A DNA stretch of 64,000 bases from Hyphomicrobiales bacterium (GCA_900469955.1 UBYX01000006.1:1-64000); one strand, 5' to 3'. Counted from the stretch's first letter, positions 46,201 to 54,805 are shown. The notes: generated by a model not told the origin, from the sequence alone. Translations and numbers: made by a program.

Positions 46201-46977
46201 TACAAAGGCAAGAGCTGGAAGCCGAAGAGGCTGCCTTGGAAACTGGAGGTCGAGTTCTCGACCCAGCTCGGCTTCAAGTTCGGATTTAGCGGATCGGATT
46301 TTGGCGAGGATGGCGACGAACGCCTGGAACTTGCTTACGCGCTGACAATTCATAAATCTCAAGGGAGCGAATTCGGCACAACGTTCGTAATAATCCCAAA
46401 TCCCTGTCGGCCGCTCTCGCGCGAGTTGCTCTATACAGCATTGACGCGGCAGCAGCGCGAGGTGGTCCTATTCTATCAGGGCGAACTGCGTGATTTGGTA
46501 AGGCTGTCAGGTGCCGATCGTTCTGAGACGGCGCGGCGGTTCACGAACCTGTTCCGTGAGCCGAAGCTTGTTGCCTATAGCGGTTCCTTCCTGGAAGAAG
46601 GTCTCATTCATCGCACAACGCGCGGCGAACTTGTGCGGTCAAAATCCGAGGTCATCATTGCCGACCTGCTCCATGGTTTGGGGCTTCCCTACGGCTACGA
46701 GCAACCTTTCACTGGCCCAGATGGTTCGGTGCGGTATCCGGACTTCACGGTCGACGACGCTGAGACGGGCCGGCGGATTTTGATCGAACACCTCGGGATG
46801 ATGGATCATCCGGACTATGTTCGGCGTTGGAAGGCGAAGGAAAAGTGGTACCGGAACGCTGGCGTCGTGCCGATCGCGGAAGGTGAAGCTGAGGTTGGAT
46901 TGTTAGCAACCACAGAGGTCGGGGGTTTCGATGCAGCGGCGATCAAGGCGCAGATTATTGCGGCGTTCGGGCTCTGA
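43210..46977 (+). CDS. RecD/UvrD-like helicase with C-terminal PD-(D/E)xK-type nuclease
   Basis: 1255-aa enzyme. Residues 1-600 form a large N-terminal region without recognised motifs. Residues about 600-1090 are an SF1 helicase: Walker A SVLIGPAGTGKTTLLLALL (near 636), motif II ATVVIDEASMLTEDQL (near 718), motif III LVGDPRQLPPIGAGRPF, and the UvrD_C_2/RecD-type C-terminal motif AYALTIHKSQGSEF with ELLYTALTRQQREVVLF. Residues 1146-1225 are a nuclease fold: SEVIIADLLHGLGLPYGYEQ, VRYPDFTV, ILIEHLGMMDHPDYVRRW. This tail is common on superfamily-1 helicases. GGGGAG precedes the ATG. Last gene of the module, followed 3 bp later by a 35-codon remnant and a boundary palindrome. Confidence 0.87.
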   Translation: MIEGARKLPTQHISIRVPWHDSGWSGRVCVNPLKNTHCVALPRIGDTRDDAWETSVRAELFDTEGVRLPACAAERGAFMADFAYERRFPHPYEHHSLYTHFRKTRYVHAPRSASAVPFAWMMKGDDGLPEIATRLALGFRPELEPELGFESIWVQERRNQLVMLDTFFGAIEPKESLVFFYAKKTPLTEDPRRVIVGIGRVRSVGDATEYNYEGATSNALRSMVWERNIGHSIEPEIRDGFLLPYRELLEHAESDPGFDIQPFVLHAPSESFNAFSMGSEHVSHDQAVAVLLTAAIVVGRYETLLPGDWGAARRWIDAELNRLWRLRGAYPGLGSALGALGLSNGTLLAHAVGNLLHADGGQDVRDPWPVVESVLHDPKRLPPDLAGSVGPVAAKLWDSLQPERRDLLKLLARFALSADQTQRWWVREERTKAGIELEDATILANPYLCFEADRGRIDSIPLSVIDRGLFPDPQVLAAIPIPEPSVCPEAIDPRRGRALMIQTLEAAAVEHGHTMLPQDWLVERVRSAVVSPPCAITGDWIAAFDDNLTLQLARVETANGAPAWQLSRYAATRALIGTRLKRRLGGTRHPGDYDWEDLIDKALGGPAKEGNPAEEMARKEKAAALKELFRSRASVLIGPAGTGKTTLLLALLSLEQVRKGGVLLLAPTGKARVQMQKKAGDVKAFTLAQFLLGFNRYDGQTGAYLVTNSPDRENGFATVVIDEASMLTEDQLAATLDALDPTSVHRLILVGDPRQLPPIGAGRPFVDAIRLLREQDAMQPRGLAELTVVRRQTGSSDDPETPRDDVLLSRWFSGEAPDAGADEVWDRLATGSARGIRAITWDSDADLQTKLLKELTAHIRSDMDASVTDETAFEISLGGSEYNGRGYFNPSREGADGRRQGGGAGVEAWQILVPMRAGETGVDGLNRWIKRLFRVSVREWAEAEPHWYRKIAKPMGSQAILYGDKVINLSNGRRRDVYPDMERAYLANGEIGLVIGQYKGKSWKPKRLPWKLEVEFSTQLGFKFGFSGSDFGEDGDERLELAYALTIHKSQGSEFGTTFVIIPNPCRPLSRELLYTALTRQQREVVLFYQGELRDLVRLSGADRSETARRFTNLFREPKLVAYSGSFLEEGLIHRTTRGELVRSKSEVIIADLLHGLGLPYGYEQPFTGPDGSVRYPDFTVDDAETGRRILIEHLGMMDHPDYVRRWKAKEKWYRNAGVVPIAEGEAEVGLLATTEVGGFDAAAIKAQIIAAFGL

Positions 46978-46980
46978 TAG

Positions 46981-47088
46981 GTCCGCAGGGTTGGAACGCT
47001 TAAGGCGACCATCGAGTCCCACAACGGCAAGAAAGGCGACACAGGCCTGATCCGCAAGGAGCCGAGTCTGCAAGTCTCCGCGTCATAG
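46981..47088 (+). pseudogene. 35-codon C-terminal remnant of an unknown protein
   Basis: Directly after the helicase-nuclease stop codons, an open frame reads GTLKATIESHNGKKGDTG, then LIRKEPSLQVSAS, ending at TAG 47086-47088. It has no start codon. Its codon use looks protein-like and its stop abuts the palindrome at 47089. It may be the tail of a mobile-element protein left by an insertion. I cannot name the family. Confidence 0.4.
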
Positions 47089-47103
47089 CGGAAATAATTT
47101 CCG
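47089..47103. repeat. 15-bp perfect boundary palindrome
   Basis: CGGAAATAATTTCCG: arms of 7 bp around a central A, the same core as at 32854 and 58950. It lies between the helicase/Hsp70 module and the extended type III module. Confidence 0.8.
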
Positions 47104-47233
47104 TGCCCACGTCAGGTCGGATCGCAATCCTGTTGCACAGTGCTTGTCTGGCGGCTCTACTCAAGGCATATCGGTTTATATGATTTTTCTCGTTCGACGG
47201 GTGACCCGTTCACACGCAAGGCATGCTTAGCTA

Positions 47234-50200
47234 ATGAAAATCATCGACAATACCTCTCAACTTCTTGGCGATGATCTGAGGGAAACCCTCGGCCGTGGCT
47301 CGCGCGTGAAGATCGCGGCGTCGTGCTTCTCGATCTATGCATATGAGGCCCTGAAGTCCGAGCTGGCGAAGGTTGAGAGTCTTCAGTTCATCTTTACCTC
47401 TCCGACGTTTGTACCCACGGAAGCGACCGACAAACTACGGAAAGAAAAACGCGAGTTCTTCATTCCTAAGGCTGGTCGGGAAAGCAGCCTTTATGGCACC
47501 GAATTCGAGATCAAGCTTCGCAACAAGCTCACACAGCGCGCCGTTGCTCGCGAATGTGCGGAATGGATCCGTAAGAAGGCGCGCTTCAAGTCCAACGCCA
47601 CACAGGCAGCCATGCAGCCCTTTGCGCATGTAGAGGTCGGAGGCGCTGCCGTCGCCTATCAGCCGATCAGCGGCTTTACCGCCGTGGATCTTGGCTATCA
47701 GAAGGGCAACGCCGTTTCCAATTTCGTGACCCGGATGGATGAGCCGGCGCATGCCGGCCTTTATCTCCAGCTCTTCAACCAAATCTGGAACGACGCGGAT
47801 AAACTGAGGGATGTGACGGACGCTGTCTGCGACCACATCGAGTCCGTCTACCAGGAAAATGCCCCTGAGCGGGTCTACTTCCTGATGCTGTACAACATCT
47901 TTCGGGAATTTTTGGAGGATATCGATGAGGACGTTCTGCCGAATGATTTGACCGGCTATCGAGACAGCATTGTCTGGAACAAGCTGTTCAACTACCAGCG
48001 AGACGCGGCAACGGGGATCATCAACAAGCTCGAAACCTACAACGGCTGCATCCTGGCCGACTCTGTCGGTTTGGGTAAAACCTTCACCGCGCTCGCTGTG
48101 GTCAAATACTACGAGCTTCGCAACAAGTCCGTGTTGGTTCTCTGCCCGAAGAAGCTGGCGGACAACTGGCGGAATTACAACACCAATCTCACCACGAACA
48201 TCTTCGCCAACGACCGCTTCAACTATGACGTCCTCTGCCACACGGATCTGTCGCGCACGTCGGGCGAGTCCTTCGGCATACCGTTGAACAGGGTGAACTG
48301 GGGCAACTATGACCTCGTGGTGATCGACGAGTCCCATAACTTCCGGAACAACGACGTCTACAAGGATCGGGAGACGCGGTACCAGAAGCTTATGAACAAG
48401 GTCATCCGCGCCGGGGTCAAGACCAAGGTGCTGATGCTGTCCGCAACGCCGGTCAACAACCGCTTCAACGATCTGCGCAACCAGCTCGCGCTTGCCTACG
48501 AGGGCCAGTCAGATGCGCTCAGCAAGAGCTTGAAGTCACAGACCAGCGTGGAAGAGATCTTTCGCCGAGCCCAGAAGGCGTTCAACGAATGGTCCGCCCT
48601 GCCACCCAATGAACGAACCGCGGCGTCGATTCTGCGCACGCTGGACTTCGATTTCTTTGAGCTTCTCGACGCGGTCACCATCGCCAGGTCGCGCAAGCAC
48701 ATCGAGACCTTCTACGACACCAAGGACATCGGCAAATTTCCCCAGCGTCGGAAACCTCTCTCGTTCCATTGCCCGATCACACAGCGACCGGATGTGATGG
48801 GCCTGAACGAGATCTTCGGCCAACTCTCCCTGTTGAAGCTCGCGGTCTATGCGCCGATCAGCTACATCCTGTCGAGCCGTCTCGCGAAGTACGAGGCGAT
48901 CTATGACACGCAGGTGGAGGGCGGCCGCGGCAAGCTGCGGCAGGCAGACCGTGAGCGAAGCCTGCAGGCCCTGATGACCACTAATCTGCTGAAGCGCCTG
49001 GAAAGCTCTGTGGAAGCCTTCCGCCTCACCCTGCGAGCGCTTGGCGGCAACATCACGCGGGCACTCGACGCCATCGCGGAATATGAGCGGACGGGGCGTA
49101 GCGGCAGTATCAGCGATCATCTCGAGGACATCAGTGATTTTGATCCAGAGGATGAAGACCTGGCAGGGCTCGATGAGTTCACCGTTGGCAAGAAGGTTCA
49201 GATCAGCCTCGCCGACATGGATCTTCCCTCCTGGAAACATGATCTCGCGGCCGATAGGTCATTGATCGATGCACTGATTGCTTCGATGGACAAGGTGACG
49301 GCTGCGGATGACGCCAAGCTGCAGCACCTCATCGCGCTTCTGAAGGAGAAGGTCGCGGAGCCCCTTAATCCGGGTAACCGGAAGGTCATCGTGTTCACCG
49401 CCTTCGCCGACACGGCCAACTACCTGTTCGCGAACCTGGCGCCCGTTGCGCAAGAGCTCGGGCTCCAAGTGGGGGAGGTGACCGGCTCCGGCTCACCGAA
49501 AACCACACTCAGGAAATCCTATGATTTTCAGAGCGTCTTGACGCTCTTCTCGCCGCGCTCGAAAGAGAAGGCCGTCGTGCTGCCGCATGAGACGGCGGAG
49601 CTGGACATCCTGATTGGAACGGATTGCATATCCGAAGGCCAGAACCTGCAGGACTGCGACTTCCTGGTGAACTATGACATCCACTGGAACCCGGTCCGCA
49701 TCATCCAGCGGTTCGGCCGTATTGACCGTATCGGGTCACCCAACGACCAGATCCAGCTCGTCAACTACTGGCCTGACATCACGCTCGACGAATACATCAA
49801 TCTCAAAGAGCGCGTCGAAAACCGGATGGTGATCGCCGACGTGACCGCGACAGGCGACGACAACGTCTTGACCGCGAAGTCGAGCGACATCGCCTACCGC
49901 AAGGAGCAACTGAAGCGGTTGCAGGATGAGGTCATCGAGTTGGAGGACGTCAAGGCCGGCATCTCGATCACCGATCTTGGCCTCAACGACTTTAGGATGG
50001 ATCTCCTGAACTACGTCAAGGACCATGGCGACCTCGAAAGCATGCCTTATGGTATGCATGCCGTCGTGCCGGCAGCACCAGAACTGGGACTGCGACCAGG
50101 CATGATCTTCGTGCTCAAGAACATTCATGACAGCGTCAACGTTAACCAGCAGAACCGTCTGCATCCCTTCTACCTGGTCTATATCGATGACGACGGCGAG

Positions 50201-50506
50201 ATCGTCTCCGACCATACGGAGGTCAAGCGGCTGCTCGACCTGATTCGCACAAGCTGTAAGGGCCGTTCCGAGCCAATTCCGGATGTCTGCCGGCTGTTCA
50301 ACGAGCGGACGGAAGACGGTCGCCGGATGGGGCCCTACTCCGACCTGCTGAGCCAGGCCATTCGATCGATGATCGAGGTGAAGGAAGAGAAGGATATCGA
50401 CAGCCTGTTCAGTGGCGGGCGAACGACCGCGTTGACGCACACGATCCAGGGCCTGGATGATTTCGAGCTGATTGCCTTTCTGCGGGTCGAGGAGGCAGAG
50501 GGCTGA
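47234..50506 (+). CDS. SNF2-family helicase with PLD-like N-terminal domain
   Basis: 1090-aa protein, first gene of an extended type III restriction-modification cluster. The N-terminal 120 residues (SRVKIAASCFSIYAYEALKS, SLQFIFTSPTFVP) resemble the phospholipase-D-like domain of SNF2-type helicases, but no HxK(x)4D catalytic motif is visible. The motor has Walker A CILADSVGLGKTFTALAVV (near 278), motif II LVVIDESHNFRNND (near 363), LMLSATPVNNRF, and motif VI IIQRFGRIDRIGSPNDQI (near 825). The stop overlaps the DUF4391 start by one base. Likely a DNA translocase supporting the restriction system; this is inference. Confidence 0.85.
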   Translation: MKIIDNTSQLLGDDLRETLGRGSRVKIAASCFSIYAYEALKSELAKVESLQFIFTSPTFVPTEATDKLRKEKREFFIPKAGRESSLYGTEFEIKLRNKLTQRAVARECAEWIRKKARFKSNATQAAMQPFAHVEVGGAAVAYQPISGFTAVDLGYQKGNAVSNFVTRMDEPAHAGLYLQLFNQIWNDADKLRDVTDAVCDHIESVYQENAPERVYFLMLYNIFREFLEDIDEDVLPNDLTGYRDSIVWNKLFNYQRDAATGIINKLETYNGCILADSVGLGKTFTALAVVKYYELRNKSVLVLCPKKLADNWRNYNTNLTTNIFANDRFNYDVLCHTDLSRTSGESFGIPLNRVNWGNYDLVVIDESHNFRNNDVYKDRETRYQKLMNKVIRAGVKTKVLMLSATPVNNRFNDLRNQLALAYEGQSDALSKSLKSQTSVEEIFRRAQKAFNEWSALPPNERTAASILRTLDFDFFELLDAVTIARSRKHIETFYDTKDIGKFPQRRKPLSFHCPITQRPDVMGLNEIFGQLSLLKLAVYAPISYILSSRLAKYEAIYDTQVEGGRGKLRQADRERSLQALMTTNLLKRLESSVEAFRLTLRALGGNITRALDAIAEYERTGRSGSISDHLEDISDFDPEDEDLAGLDEFTVGKKVQISLADMDLPSWKHDLAADRSLIDALIASMDKVTAADDAKLQHLIALLKEKVAEPLNPGNRKVIVFTAFADTANYLFANLAPVAQELGLQVGEVTGSGSPKTTLRKSYDFQSVLTLFSPRSKEKAVVLPHETAELDILIGTDCISEGQNLQDCDFLVNYDIHWNPVRIIQRFGRIDRIGSPNDQIQLVNYWPDITLDEYINLKERVENRMVIADVTATGDDNVLTAKSSDIAYRKEQLKRLQDEVIELEDVKAGISITDLGLNDFRMDLLNYVKDHGDLESMPYGMHAVVPAAPELGLRPGMIFVLKNIHDSVNVNQQNRLHPFYLVYIDDDGEIVSDHTEVKRLLDLIRTSCKGRSEPIPDVCRLFNERTEDGRRMGPYSDLLSQAIRSMIEVKEEKDIDSLFSGGRTTALTHTIQGLDDFELIAFLRVEEAEG

Positions 50507-51264
50507 TGCTATATGACTGGCCGCGGGCAACCGCCTTCGGGCGGGTGATCCCCAAGAACAAGATCTATGAGCACGCAGGCGCCAGCACTGCGCTCAAGGA
50601 CCTGTTCGTGCGCGAGGTCGATCAGATCGTCTGGGCTCATAAGCTGGCACCGGAGACTATCAACCTGCCAGCGTCGAAGTCCGTGACCGAAATCCAGGTC
50701 TTCCGGATTGCCCAAAGGGAGGGCAGCCTCGATATGGACGCCCTGCGCGCCATTGATCGCGCCATTCCCTTCCCCTTGCTGTTCGAGCTGGTCCACAACG
50801 GCAGGGTGAAGCTCGCGGTGGCCTATAAGCGGCCGAGCGAGGCGGATAGCTCGAAATGGGTCCTTGGTGACTATTTCGAGGGGCCATGGCAGCCGGAGGA
50901 TGCGCAGCGGATGCCGCTACCGGTGGCGCTGAACATGGGCGCACTCTACGAGTTGCTCCTCAGGCCACTGGTCGAGCAACAGGCGGCTAGGCTGTTGTCA
51001 CATTCGGGGTCTGGTTTCGCAGAAGATCCGCAATCCCCCTTTGGCCAGGCCCCCTCGGCCGAACCAGTGCCGCTCGAAGCTAGGATTGCGCATGCCGAGG
51101 CGGTTAAGGTGAAGACACGCGAGATCGACCGGATCAAGACGCGCTTGGCCCGCGAGAAACAATTCAATAAACGTGTCGCCATCAATGCAGAGCTGCGTGC
51201 CGCCAAGCAGGAGCTGGAGCGGCTGGTGAGCGCAAGTGCGGCAACCGCGCCGGTTCAAGAATAA
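50506..51264 (+). CDS. DUF4391 domain-containing protein
   Basis: 252-aa protein with the DUF4391 pattern: LYDWPRATAFGRVIPKNKIY, DQIVWAHKLAPETINL, IDRAIPFPLLFELVHNGRVK, and GALYELLLRPLVEQQA. A coiled-coil tail follows (AEAVKVKTREIDRIKTRLAR, LRAAKQELERLV). It is translationally coupled to the upstream helicase (TGATG) and ends 10 bp before the methyltransferase gene. DUF4391 proteins are repeatedly found with type III methyltransferases and SNF2 helicases. Molecular function unknown. Confidence 0.87.
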   Translation: MLYDWPRATAFGRVIPKNKIYEHAGASTALKDLFVREVDQIVWAHKLAPETINLPASKSVTEIQVFRIAQREGSLDMDALRAIDRAIPFPLLFELVHNGRVKLAVAYKRPSEADSSKWVLGDYFEGPWQPEDAQRMPLPVALNMGALYELLLRPLVEQQAARLLSHSGSGFAEDPQSPFGQAPSAEPVPLEARIAHAEAVKVKTREIDRIKTRLAREKQFNKRVAINAELRAAKQELERLVSASAATAPVQE

Positions 51265-51274
51265 GAGGACGAGA

Positions 51275-53140
51275 ATGGATAAGCTGAAGATGCACAGCCC
51301 GGATCTGACCCAAGAGAACATCGCCAGGATCCGCGACCTGTTTCCCGGCTGCGTGAGCGAGGCGCGAGACGAAGTGACCGGCAAACTGCGTATGGCCGTG
51401 GACTTCGATCAGCTTCGCCAGGAATTGAGCGACAGCATCGTGGAAGGGGCCCAGGAGCGGTATAGATTGGATTGGCCCGGCAAGCGGGAAGCGCTTGTCG
51501 CAGCTAATGCTCCGATAGCACAGACTCTGCGTCCCGAACCTGAGGAGAGCGTCGAGTTTGATTCGACCAGAAATATCTTCATTGAAGGAGACAATCTTGA
51601 GGCTATGAAATTAATTCAGGATTCGTTCTTGGGAGAAATTCGCCTCATCTATATTGATCCTCCGTATAATACCGGAAACGACTTTGTATATGAGGATGAC
51701 TTCTCTGAGGGCGTGCAGGATTTTCTTGGTAGGTCAATGCAGTTGGATTCTGCCGGTAATCGGATGGTTGTCAATTTGGAGTCCAACGGCCGGTTTCATT
51801 CTGACTGGCTTTCTATGATCTACGCCCGCCTGCGCGTCGCCAAGAACCTTCTTTCGGAGGATGGCTTCATTTGTGTTTCTATCGATGACGGCGAATCCGC
51901 CAACTTGAAAAAAGTTATGGATGAGGTTTTTGGAGAAAAAAACTTTGTTGCTACCCTCGTTTGGCAGAAGCGGTATGTAGCCAACGTTACCGCTCGGCAT
52001 GTTTCAGACATGCATGATTTTATCCACGTCTACTCAAAAAATGCGGCCGATGCGAAAATTCAAAAATGGGCGCTGACCGAAGAGCAACTTCAAGCTTATC
52101 GCAATCCGGACGGGGACCCCAGAGGTCTTTGGCGAGCACAGGATTTGTCTGCTAGCAAGCCATACCAAGCCGGCCTGTTCACCATTCGAAAAAACGGACA
52201 ACAGTTTAATCCCCCGCCCAATCGCTATTGGCGCTGCAATGAGGCGCAATTCAACGCTTGGGAAAGTGATGGGCGAATCTGGTGGGGAATGGATGGAACG
52301 GCCCGCCCAATGTTGAAGTCATATTTGAACGAGAAAGATGCCACCACTACCCCGCATACCTGGTGGGACTATGAAAGCGCAGGGCACAATAAAGAGGCTA
52401 CGCTTGAAATGAAGGCGTTATTCGATGGCGCTTCGCCTTTCGACACGCCGAAGCCGGTTCGACTCATGAGGCGACTACTAGAGACATTCGGGAGCGGCGG
52501 GATCGTGATGGATTTCTTCGCGGGCTCCTCAAGTTTTGCTCACGCCGTTCTTGAGTGTAATGCCGAGAAGAATGCGGGGTTCAAGTACATCCAGGTTCAA
52601 TGGCCGGAACCCGTGAGGCGACAAAATGATCTCGCAGACAACTTTGCGAATATAGCTGAGATGTCTCGTGAACGTATTCGCCGCGCTGGCAAAAAAGTCC
52701 TCGAAGGCGCGTGTCATCCTGAATGGAACCGCGACGTCGGCTTCCGTGTGCTCAAGGTTGCTACCTCGAATATGAAGGACGTCTATTATCGTCCCGACGA
52801 GCTGAAGCAGGGTGACCTGCTGGACATGGTCGACAACTTCAAGGAAGGCCGTACAGCCGACGATCTGCTGTTCCAGGTGTTGGTTGATTGGGGCGTGGAC
52901 CTGACGCTGCCGATCCGCCGCGAGACGGTGCAGAGCAAGACAGTGTTCTTCGTAGACGACAATGCTCTTGTTGCCTGCTTCGACAAGGGCATCACCGAGG
53001 ATCTGGTGAAGGAACTGGCGAAGCGCCAACCGCTCCGAGCCGTCTTCCGAGACAACGGCTTCGTTTCCGACGCCGTGAAGATCAATGTCGAGCAGATTTT
53101 CCGCCAGCTTTCCCCGACCACTGACGTCAAGTCGATCTGA
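51275..53140 (+). CDS. Type III DNA methyltransferase (Mod)
   Basis: 621-aa adenine-N6 methyltransferase of the beta class. Catalytic motif IV IYIDPPYNTGNDFVYEDDF (near 126) precedes the AdoMet motif I VMDFFAGSSSFAHAV (near 411). Family segments RNIFIEGDNLEAMKLIQDSF and WLSMIYARLRVAKNLLSEDG are present. The target-recognition region lies between motifs IV and I. I start at the ATG at 51275 preceded by AGAGGACGAG. A frame extension further upstream overlaps the DUF4391 gene. The segment from about 51575 to 52720 is visibly richer in A+T than both flanks, which suggests replacement of the catalytic/recognition part by transfer. Partner of Res (54870) and probably of the AlbA/ATPase protein. Confidence 0.9.
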   Translation: MDKLKMHSPDLTQENIARIRDLFPGCVSEARDEVTGKLRMAVDFDQLRQELSDSIVEGAQERYRLDWPGKREALVAANAPIAQTLRPEPEESVEFDSTRNIFIEGDNLEAMKLIQDSFLGEIRLIYIDPPYNTGNDFVYEDDFSEGVQDFLGRSMQLDSAGNRMVVNLESNGRFHSDWLSMIYARLRVAKNLLSEDGFICVSIDDGESANLKKVMDEVFGEKNFVATLVWQKRYVANVTARHVSDMHDFIHVYSKNAADAKIQKWALTEEQLQAYRNPDGDPRGLWRAQDLSASKPYQAGLFTIRKNGQQFNPPPNRYWRCNEAQFNAWESDGRIWWGMDGTARPMLKSYLNEKDATTTPHTWWDYESAGHNKEATLEMKALFDGASPFDTPKPVRLMRRLLETFGSGGIVMDFFAGSSSFAHAVLECNAEKNAGFKYIQVQWPEPVRRQNDLADNFANIAEMSRERIRRAGKKVLEGACHPEWNRDVGFRVLKVATSNMKDVYYRPDELKQGDLLDMVDNFKEGRTADDLLFQVLVDWGVDLTLPIRRETVQSKTVFFVDDNALVACFDKGITEDLVKELAKRQPLRAVFRDNGFVSDAVKINVEQIFRQLSPTTDVKSI

Positions 53141-53149
53141 GGTCGCGCC

Positions 53150-54805
53150 ATGGATCAAGCCACGCTTTCTGCCCTGTTGACCCAACTCATCTCCAACTGG
53201 GAGAGCGACGTGGTCGAGTTCAAGCGCGGGAAAGATGGCTTTTCGAGCAGCGAACTCGGCAAATATGTTTCGGCCTTGGCGAATGAGGCTAATCTCCGAG
53301 GCCGTGAGCGCGCCTGGCTGGTGTTCGGCGTCGAGGACAAGACGCGGGACGTTGTTGGTACCTCCTACAAGGAAAATCATATCCATCTTCAGGCTGACAA
53401 GAAGTCGATCCTCGATGGTACGGGCAGTTTTACGGTTCGGGATATTCATGTGCTGAACCATCCAAACGGCAGGGTGGTTCTGTTTGAGATCCCGGCGGCG
53501 CCCCGCGGTATGCCGATCAACTGGAACGGCCACTATTACGGTCGGGCAGGTGAGAGCCTTGTTGCCCTCGGTCACGATAAACTGGACGAGATACGCGCAC
53601 AGACACTTGCAACGGATTGGACGGCGCAGCTTGTCGAGGGTGCCGGCCTCGCCGACCTTGAACCGCAGGCGCTGAGGGTTGCGCGCGAACGTTTCGCTGC
53701 CAAACATGCCAACCGTTTCAACGCTGAGGACATCGCTGGCTGGAGCGATGAAAGCTTCCTGGATCGAGCCAAGCTGACACAGAATGGCGCGATCACCCGT
53801 GCCGCACTACTGTTGCTTGGCAAACCGGAATCGGCCTGGAGGCTCAGTCCGCATCCGGTCGAAATCACCTGGAAGCTTGAAGGAGAAGAGCGTGCCTATG
53901 AGCACTTTGGGCCGCCTTTCCTGCTGGCCACGTCACAGATCTTCAGCCGTATTCGCAACATCCAACTGCGCCTGCTGCCGCAAAATGAGCTGCTTCCGCA
54001 TGAGGTGGCAAAGTACGATCAGCGGGTGGTCCTCGAAGCGCTCCATAACTGCATAGCCCATCAGGATTACGCTCGGTCGGCCAGAATTGTTGTTACGGAA
54101 CGGCTGGATCGGCTTATCCTGGAGAATGAAGGGACTTTTTTTGAAGGGCAGCCGGATGACTATGTTTTGGGAGATCGGGTGCCTCGTCGGTATCGCAACC
54201 CCTTTCTGATCAATGCCATGACCGAACTGAATATGATCGATCACATGGGCTATGGCATTCAGGATATCTATCGCCGTCAGCGTGAGCGTTTCCTGCCTCT
54301 GCCTGATTATGATCTGACAGAGCCTGAGGTTGTTCGCCTGACCATCCACGGCCGGGTTGTCGATGAGGCTTATAGCCAATTGTTGATGCATCAGACCGGA
54401 CTGCCGCTAGCCGACGTTTTAGCACTGGACCGGGTTCAGAAGCATTTGCCGATTACCGATGACGCCGTGCGGCATCTCAAGCAGGCGCGCTTGATCGAGG
54501 GACGCAAACCCAACTTCTTCATATCAGCCCGGGTCGCAGATGCGACCTCGCAAAAAGCCCAATACCTCAAGTCGCGAGCGTTCGACGATTATCATTATGA
54601 AGAGATGGTTGTCGGATATTTACGAGAGTTCGGACACGCTTCACGTAAGGAGCTGGATGACCTTCTGAGGAAAAAGCTGAGCGATGTGCTGAACGAAACG
54701 CAGAAGACACACAAAATCGGCAATCTTTTGAGTGCCTTACGGAGGAAGGGGCGAATTCGCAATTTTGGTTCCACTGCGGCTCCCGAGTGGCGTCTTGTGG
54801 AATGA
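53150..54805 (+). CDS. AlbA_2/Schlafen-like ATP-binding protein
   Basis: 551-aa protein. The N-terminal 130 residues form an AlbA_2 (Schlafen-fold) domain: ESDVVEFKRGKDGFSSSELG, VSALANEANLRGRERAWLVF, GRAGESLVAL. The C-terminal half has the GHKL-like ATP-binding block of RecG-like regulators: LEALHNCIAHQDYARSARIV, LILENEGTFFEG. Winged-helix segments follow (RHLKQARLIEGRKPNFFISA, LRRKGRIRNFGSTAAPEWRL). Such proteins are annotated as transcriptional regulators or as parts of type III systems. It lies 9 bp after mod and 64 bp before res. It could regulate res or act as an accessory to it. Confidence 0.85.
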   Translation: MDQATLSALLTQLISNWESDVVEFKRGKDGFSSSELGKYVSALANEANLRGRERAWLVFGVEDKTRDVVGTSYKENHIHLQADKKSILDGTGSFTVRDIHVLNHPNGRVVLFEIPAAPRGMPINWNGHYYGRAGESLVALGHDKLDEIRAQTLATDWTAQLVEGAGLADLEPQALRVARERFAAKHANRFNAEDIAGWSDESFLDRAKLTQNGAITRAALLLLGKPESAWRLSPHPVEITWKLEGEERAYEHFGPPFLLATSQIFSRIRNIQLRLLPQNELLPHEVAKYDQRVVLEALHNCIAHQDYARSARIVVTERLDRLILENEGTFFEGQPDDYVLGDRVPRRYRNPFLINAMTELNMIDHMGYGIQDIYRRQRERFLPLPDYDLTEPEVVRLTIHGRVVDEAYSQLLMHQTGLPLADVLALDRVQKHLPITDDAVRHLKQARLIEGRKPNFFISARVADATSQKAQYLKSRAFDDYHYEEMVVGYLREFGHASRKELDDLLRKKLSDVLNETQKTHKIGNLLSALRRKGRIRNFGSTAAPEWRLVE

